A stretch of DNA of 9,721 bases, taken from assembly GCA_020047835.1 (NCBI GenBank), contig JAIFNJ010000067.1, forward strand, positions 1 through 9,721, given 5' to 3'. The DNA comes from Bacteroidota bacterium (lineage in GTDB: Bacteria > Bacteroidota > Bacteroidia > Bacteroidales > SZUA-534). The notes under the pieces were generated by a model. That model had not been told where the DNA came from. It made no database searches and saw only the letters and a list, made by a program, of their open reading frames with translations. The stretch's first letter is position 1. Every line of letters begins with the position of its first letter. A program made the position numbers and the translations under genes. This document shows positions 7,422 to 9,721 of the stretch, one piece after another.

Positions 7422-8867
7422 TTATTCAGAGTTGTTTTGCCAAAACTTGATTAATAAGTTCTTGGCTAACGCCATTCTTCCTTCTGCTTTGGCCCTAGCA
7501 TCAGAAATGGGGGCAAAATCTTTTTCAAGATACGATCCGGCAGCTTCCAAAGTTGCAGCCTCCCATTTTTTACCCGTTAAAAACTCACAGGTTTTTATGG
7601 CTCTTGCTGCAACGGCCGCCATACCACCAAAATAGAGGTGGATGGATGTAATTATCTTGTCGGATGTAAGCTCTATTTCCATTGCAGCCGATACCGTGGA
7701 AATGTCTAAATCGGTTCGTTTCGAAATCTTTTCACTATCAATTATCCGGTTAGGATTTGGTTTTGGAATATGAATGGAGACAATAAGTTCATCTTCCGAA
7801 AGATCAATTTGGTGGTATCCTTTTATAAATTCAAAAATAGGAATGGAACGTTCTTGAGCCAAACTCTTTACAATAACTACTGCCCGATAGGCCATTAAAA
7901 GAGGAATTAAATCACCAATTGGGGAGGCTGAACCTACATTGCCTCCAAGAGTAGCAACTTGCCTTATTTGCTTTGAACCAAATACAGAAAGAACTTTTCC
8001 CAAAGCCGGATACTCCGTGCTTAGTTCTATTTTTATAGTTTGCAAACTAACTCCACTTCCTATGTCGTATCCTTGATGTGTTTCATGCACAGTTTTCAAT
8101 GCTTCAATGCCCGATAAGTCAAGTATTGCTGGCAAAGTTTCTTTTTTTTTCGTGACTTTTAATGCAATATCAGTGGCACCTGATATTAGTTGTATTTTTG
8201 GAAATGTATTTTTCACAGAAAGCGCTGAGGCTAAGGTTTCAGGAACATAATAGGCTTGGTTTGCAGTAGCAAAACAGGCATTCCCTTTTTCGATGGTTTG
8301 CAACAGTTGAATGGTTGCTTTTTCATTAAGTTTAAACGAATCGGGAGTAATTTCATCCAATGCATGGCGGGCAGCTTTAATTATGGATTGATAGCCGGTG
8401 CAGCGGCATAAATTCCCGGCAAAGGTATCTAGGATGGTTTCATCGGTGGGCTGCGAACAGCTTTTATATAATGCAAACAGCGACATCACAAAACCTGGAG
8501 TGCAGAATCCGCATTGGCTGGCATCCATTTCAACCATTGCCTTTTGAACAGGGTGCAACACTGAATTTTTATCCGATAAATGTTCAATGGTAAGTAATTG
8601 CATTCCATGAATCTGGGGTAAAAAAACCAAGCAGGAATTTACTGCTTTGTATTCCAATTTACCGTTCTTTCCAATAACTGCAAGAACTACCGTACAAGCG
8701 CCGCAATCTCCCTCAGCGCAACCTTCTTTAGTACCTTTGAAATTGGAAAGTCCCCTTAGATATTGTAAAACGGTGGTAGTGGGAACAAGGGTTTGCTGGC
8801 TATCCCAGGTAATCCGTTCCAGCTTAGTGCCAAATAAAAATTCAATATAATTTCGGGTGATGCTCAT
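7422..8867 (-). CDS. xdhA: Xanthine dehydrogenase, iron-sulfur and FAD-binding (small) subunit
   Basis: The electron-transfer subunit, passing electrons from the molybdenum site in XdhB through two [2Fe-2S] clusters to FAD and then NAD+. Its 481 residues are in the normal range. The plant-type ferredoxin domain has C50, C55, C58 (EGCAEGDCGAC) and C79. The second cluster domain has C119, C122 (QCGFC), C154 and C156 (CRC). The FAD domain (about 205-365) shows ISGATDIAL (228-236) and LGGNVGSASPIGDL (307-320). KISKRTDLDIS (380-390) begins the C-terminal CO dehydrogenase flavoprotein-type domain. All eight cysteines are present and the frame is intact. The start ATG overlaps the xdhC stop by four bases (ATGA), showing translational coupling. 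A run of nine As on the coding strand (8142-8150) encodes K240-K242. The start is supported by the overlap; no separate ribosome site is seen. Confidence 0.97.
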   Translation of the reverse strand: MSITRNYIEFLFGTKLERITWDSQQTLVPTTTVLQYLRGLSNFKGTKEGCAEGDCGACTVVLAVIGKNGKLEYKAVNSCLVFLPQIHGMQLLTIEHLSDKNSVLHPVQKAMVEMDASQCGFCTPGFVMSLFALYKSCSQPTDETILDTFAGNLCRCTGYQSIIKAARHALDEITPDSFKLNEKATIQLLQTIEKGNACFATANQAYYVPETLASALSVKNTFPKIQLISGATDIALKVTKKKETLPAILDLSGIEALKTVHETHQGYDIGSGVSLQTIKIELSTEYPALGKVLSVFGSKQIRQVATLGGNVGSASPIGDLIPLLMAYRAVVIVKSLAQERSIPIFEFIKGYHQIDLSEDELIVSIHIPKPNPNRIIDSEKISKRTDLDISTVSAAMEIELTSDKIITSIHLYFGGMAAVAARAIKTCEFLTGKKWEAATLEAAGSYLEKDFAPISDARAKAEGRMALAKNLLIKFWQNNSE

Positions 8868-9637
8868 TTATTATGCTTTTTTGGAGACCTTACATCCACT
8901 AGCTTTGCCAGGATTGAAACGGCTATTTCTTCGGGTGTTTGACAATTGATAGGAATTCCCATGGGCCAATCAATCTGATTAATTTCATCTTGACTTAATA
9001 CTCCTTCTTCAAGAAACTGTTTTGATATAGCAGAAACTTTATTTTTGCTGCCAATCATTCCAATGTATGCCAGCTCTTTCTTAGCAAGTTTTGCAATTAT
9101 CTGTTTGTCGTTTTCATGGTTGTGAGTCACTACGCAAACAAAATCTTTTGTTGTAAAAGATATATTTTGGATAGCATCTGCATAAGGTTCATTTATTTGT
9201 GCAACATCACTGGGAATATTCGGCTTAAATATACCTTCCCGTTCATCAATAAGGGTAACTGAGAAATTAAGCATTTGGGCCAGTTTTGCCAAAAAAGAAC
9301 CAATGTGACCTGCACCAAAAATAAAAAGTCTGCTTTTTATAACTATGGGTTCAATAAAAACCCGAGCCATTCCACCACAAGTCATTTCAAGGTCTTGTTT
9401 TAGATGGTATGATTTTATCGTTGATTGGTTAGTTTGTATATTTTCAATAGCATCTTCAATTACCAGCATCTCTAAAGCACCACCGCCAATGGTTCCAAAA
9501 ATTGAACGGTCGGGATATACAATCATTTTAGTACCTTCTTTCCGGGGAGTGGAACCGCTTGATTCAATTATGGTGCAAAGTGCTGCCGGTATTCCGTTTT
9601 GTTCGATGCGCAATAGTTCTGAATAAATGCTTTCCAT
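8864..9637 (-). CDS. xdhC: XdhC/CoxI family molybdenum cofactor maturation factor
   Basis: A 257-residue cytoplasmic protein, first gene of the xdh operon. In characterised systems XdhC binds molybdenum cofactor, promotes its sulfuration together with a cysteine desulfurase and passes it to the XdhB subunit; it is not part of the mature enzyme. The N-terminal XdhC_CoxI domain shows SSGSTPRKEGTKM (26-38), IGGGALE (50-56) and MTCGG (85-89) with a conserved-type cysteine C87. The C-terminal Rossmann domain has FIFGAGHIG (105-113), THNHE (171-175), IGMIGSKNK (192-200) and TPEEIAVSI (234-242). The segment before TPEE reads PMGIPINCQ rather than the PIGLDIGA-like form I remember from proteobacterial homologues, perhaps a lineage feature. 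No Shine-Dalgarno sequence precedes the ATG; an upstream ATG at 9712 is in frame but hits a stop after eleven codons, so 9637 is the first usable start. Confidence 0.95.
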   Translation of the reverse strand: MESIYSELLRIEQNGIPAALCTIIESSGSTPRKEGTKMIVYPDRSIFGTIGGGALEMLVIEDAIENIQTNQSTIKSYHLKQDLEMTCGGMARVFIEPIVIKSRLFIFGAGHIGSFLAKLAQMLNFSVTLIDEREGIFKPNIPSDVAQINEPYADAIQNISFTTKDFVCVVTHNHENDKQIIAKLAKKELAYIGMIGSKNKVSAISKQFLEEGVLSQDEINQIDWPMGIPINCQTPEEIAVSILAKLVDVRSPKKHNK

Positions 9638-9721
9638 CCGAGTGTGTATAATTGTGGTGGGTGAAATTAGTAAATTTTATTTATTTTCTCTAATTGGTTT
9701 TGATAAATTCATAGAATATAG
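9638..9721 (-). other. Upstream region of the xdh operon
   Basis: These 84 AT-rich bases precede xdhC. I found no good TAnnTTTG element with a TTTG partner; TAATTTCA on the minus strand is the nearest, with two mismatches. The promoter may lie beyond the window, or the operon may continue from an upstream gene whose last codons could reach in here. Neither can be decided from this sequence. Confidence 0.35.

Noticed and set aside
5115..9637. Aldehyde oxidase or CO dehydrogenase alternative for the xdh operon
   Set aside because: The Glu802 and Arg880 equivalents are both present in XdhB, and the Fe-S and FAD domains are fused in one subunit as in xanthine dehydrogenase; the CoxL signature loop is not seen.
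9677..9712. Eleven-codon in-frame ORF upstream of xdhC (ATG at 9712)
   Set aside because: It ends in a stop, has no ribosome site and is too short to support. It could be the tail of an upstream gene, which cannot be judged from here.

Overview
The window looks like chromosomal DNA of a member of the Bacteroidota. It is AT-rich. It encodes a protein with a type IX secretion type B (gliding-motility-associated) C-terminal sorting domain. A good match to the Bacteroidota promoter (TTTG, about 20 bases, TAnnTTTG) lies upstream of the first gene of one operon, and most starts lack a Shine-Dalgarno sequence. I see no tRNA, rRNA, CRISPR array, insertion sequence or prophage gene. The genus cannot be fixed from this sequence.

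Layout. Bases 1-4160 hold three minus-strand genes read right to left with 14-base gaps. They encode a small exported protein resembling DUF6702, a large modular surface or secreted protein (signal peptide, N-terminal domain, several fibronectin-III-like repeats, T9SS type B sorting domain), and an exported TPR protein that runs off the left edge. Bases 4161-4415 are a divergent intergenic region with a promoter for that operon and the leader of a plus-strand gene for a cytidylate-kinase-like P-loop protein (4416-5039). Bases 5040-5114 separate convergent genes.

Bases 5115-9637 hold a tightly coupled minus-strand operon in the order xdhC-xdhA-xdhB, encoding a bipartite molybdenum hydroxylase with its maturation factor. 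The iron-sulfur/FAD subunit has all eight cluster cysteines. The molybdopterin subunit has the residues that mark xanthine dehydrogenase rather than aldehyde oxidase: equivalents of bovine Gln767, Glu802, Arg880, Phe914, Phe1009 and Glu1261. The operon therefore very probably oxidises hypoxanthine to xanthine and urate for purine salvage or catabolism. XdhC is expected to help sulfurate and load the molybdenum cofactor.

I found no clearly new multi-gene system. The parts most worth a second look are the exported three-gene operon with its nearly leaderless promoter, a nine-A tract inside xdhA, and the kinase-like gene, the only one here with a full AGGAGGT ribosome binding site.
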